From Nocardia macrotermitis (GTDB lineage Bacteria; Actinomycetota; Actinomycetes; Mycobacteriales; Mycobacteriaceae): DNA of 64,000 nucleotides. The stretch itself is not shown here. Location of the stretch: positions 124,001 to 188,000 of the forward strand of contig NZ_WEGK01000008.1 in NCBI RefSeq assembly GCF_009604405.1, written 5' to 3'. Position 1 is the stretch's first letter. Below are more model-generated notes on this DNA. The model made no database searches. It was not told where the DNA came from and was given only the letters and a program-made list of their open reading frames with translations.

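Noticed and set aside
59233..63549. Minus-strand open frame of 1,438 codons opposite the giant gene
   Set aside because: Mirror of a strongly biased high-GC coding frame; no recognisable domain, no ribosome-binding site, and the plus frame has clear protease motifs.

Overview
This is a GC-rich window with dense actinobacterial coding, many ATGA/GTGA stop-start overlaps and GTG/TTG starts. A gene with a WXG100-type (type VII secretion) N-terminus occupies the right half. Everything fits a Nocardia-like member of the Mycobacteriales, but the genus is an inference. No rRNA, tRNA, CRISPR array, IS element or replication origin was seen.

Left part (1-8.3 kb): an operon open at the left edge encodes a protein resembling red chlorophyll catabolite reductase (RCCR), an unrecognised protein, and a short-chain dehydrogenase resembling plant chlorophyll(ide) b reductase NOL/NYC1. 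These are followed by an arylmalonate decarboxylase/maleate isomerase-family enzyme. Next come a divergent bicupin/TetR pair, a second family member that has lost the catalytic cysteine, a secreted alpha/beta hydrolase, and a TetR-P450 pair.

8.3-12.2 kb: a three-gene minus-strand unit (unknown protein, MoxR-type AAA ATPase, VWA/metallopeptidase-like protein). 12.3-19 kb: a probable ring-opening catabolic regulon with a dihydropyrimidinase/hydantoinase, GntR regulator, AMDase-GAF fusion, NCS1 nucleobase/hydantoin permease and amidase. Its promoters carry copies of the palindrome TTTGGTATNCCAAA. 19-23 kb: a small secreted protein, then a minus-strand transglutaminase, alpha-E protein and circularly permuted ATP-grasp cluster. 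23-30.4 kb: an ABC importer whose ATPase gene is frameshifted, two 2-oxoglutarate/Fe(II) oxygenases and a second GntR regulator. Divergent from these are the solute-binding lipoprotein and an aminohydrolase of the 8-oxoguanine/triazine deaminase type. A Mug-type DNA glycosylase follows.

Right half (31486 to the window end): one uninterrupted reading frame of more than 10,838 codons that is still open at the right edge. It starts with a WXG100-like domain and a glycine-rich hydrophobic stretch. After these come two copies of a helical plus ADP-ribosyltransferase-like module, a long coiled coil, a complete SecA-like DEAD motor, and serine/aspartate-rich tandem repeats. Three beta-rich regions, an OTU-type cysteine protease, a Tox-PL papain-fold domain and an array of calpain-like cysteine protease units follow. 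Some calpain units have intact Cys/His/Asn triads and others are visibly dead. It reads as a giant type VII-linked polymorphic effector carrying a SecA-like motor and several cysteine proteases, and it is the most remarkable object in the window.
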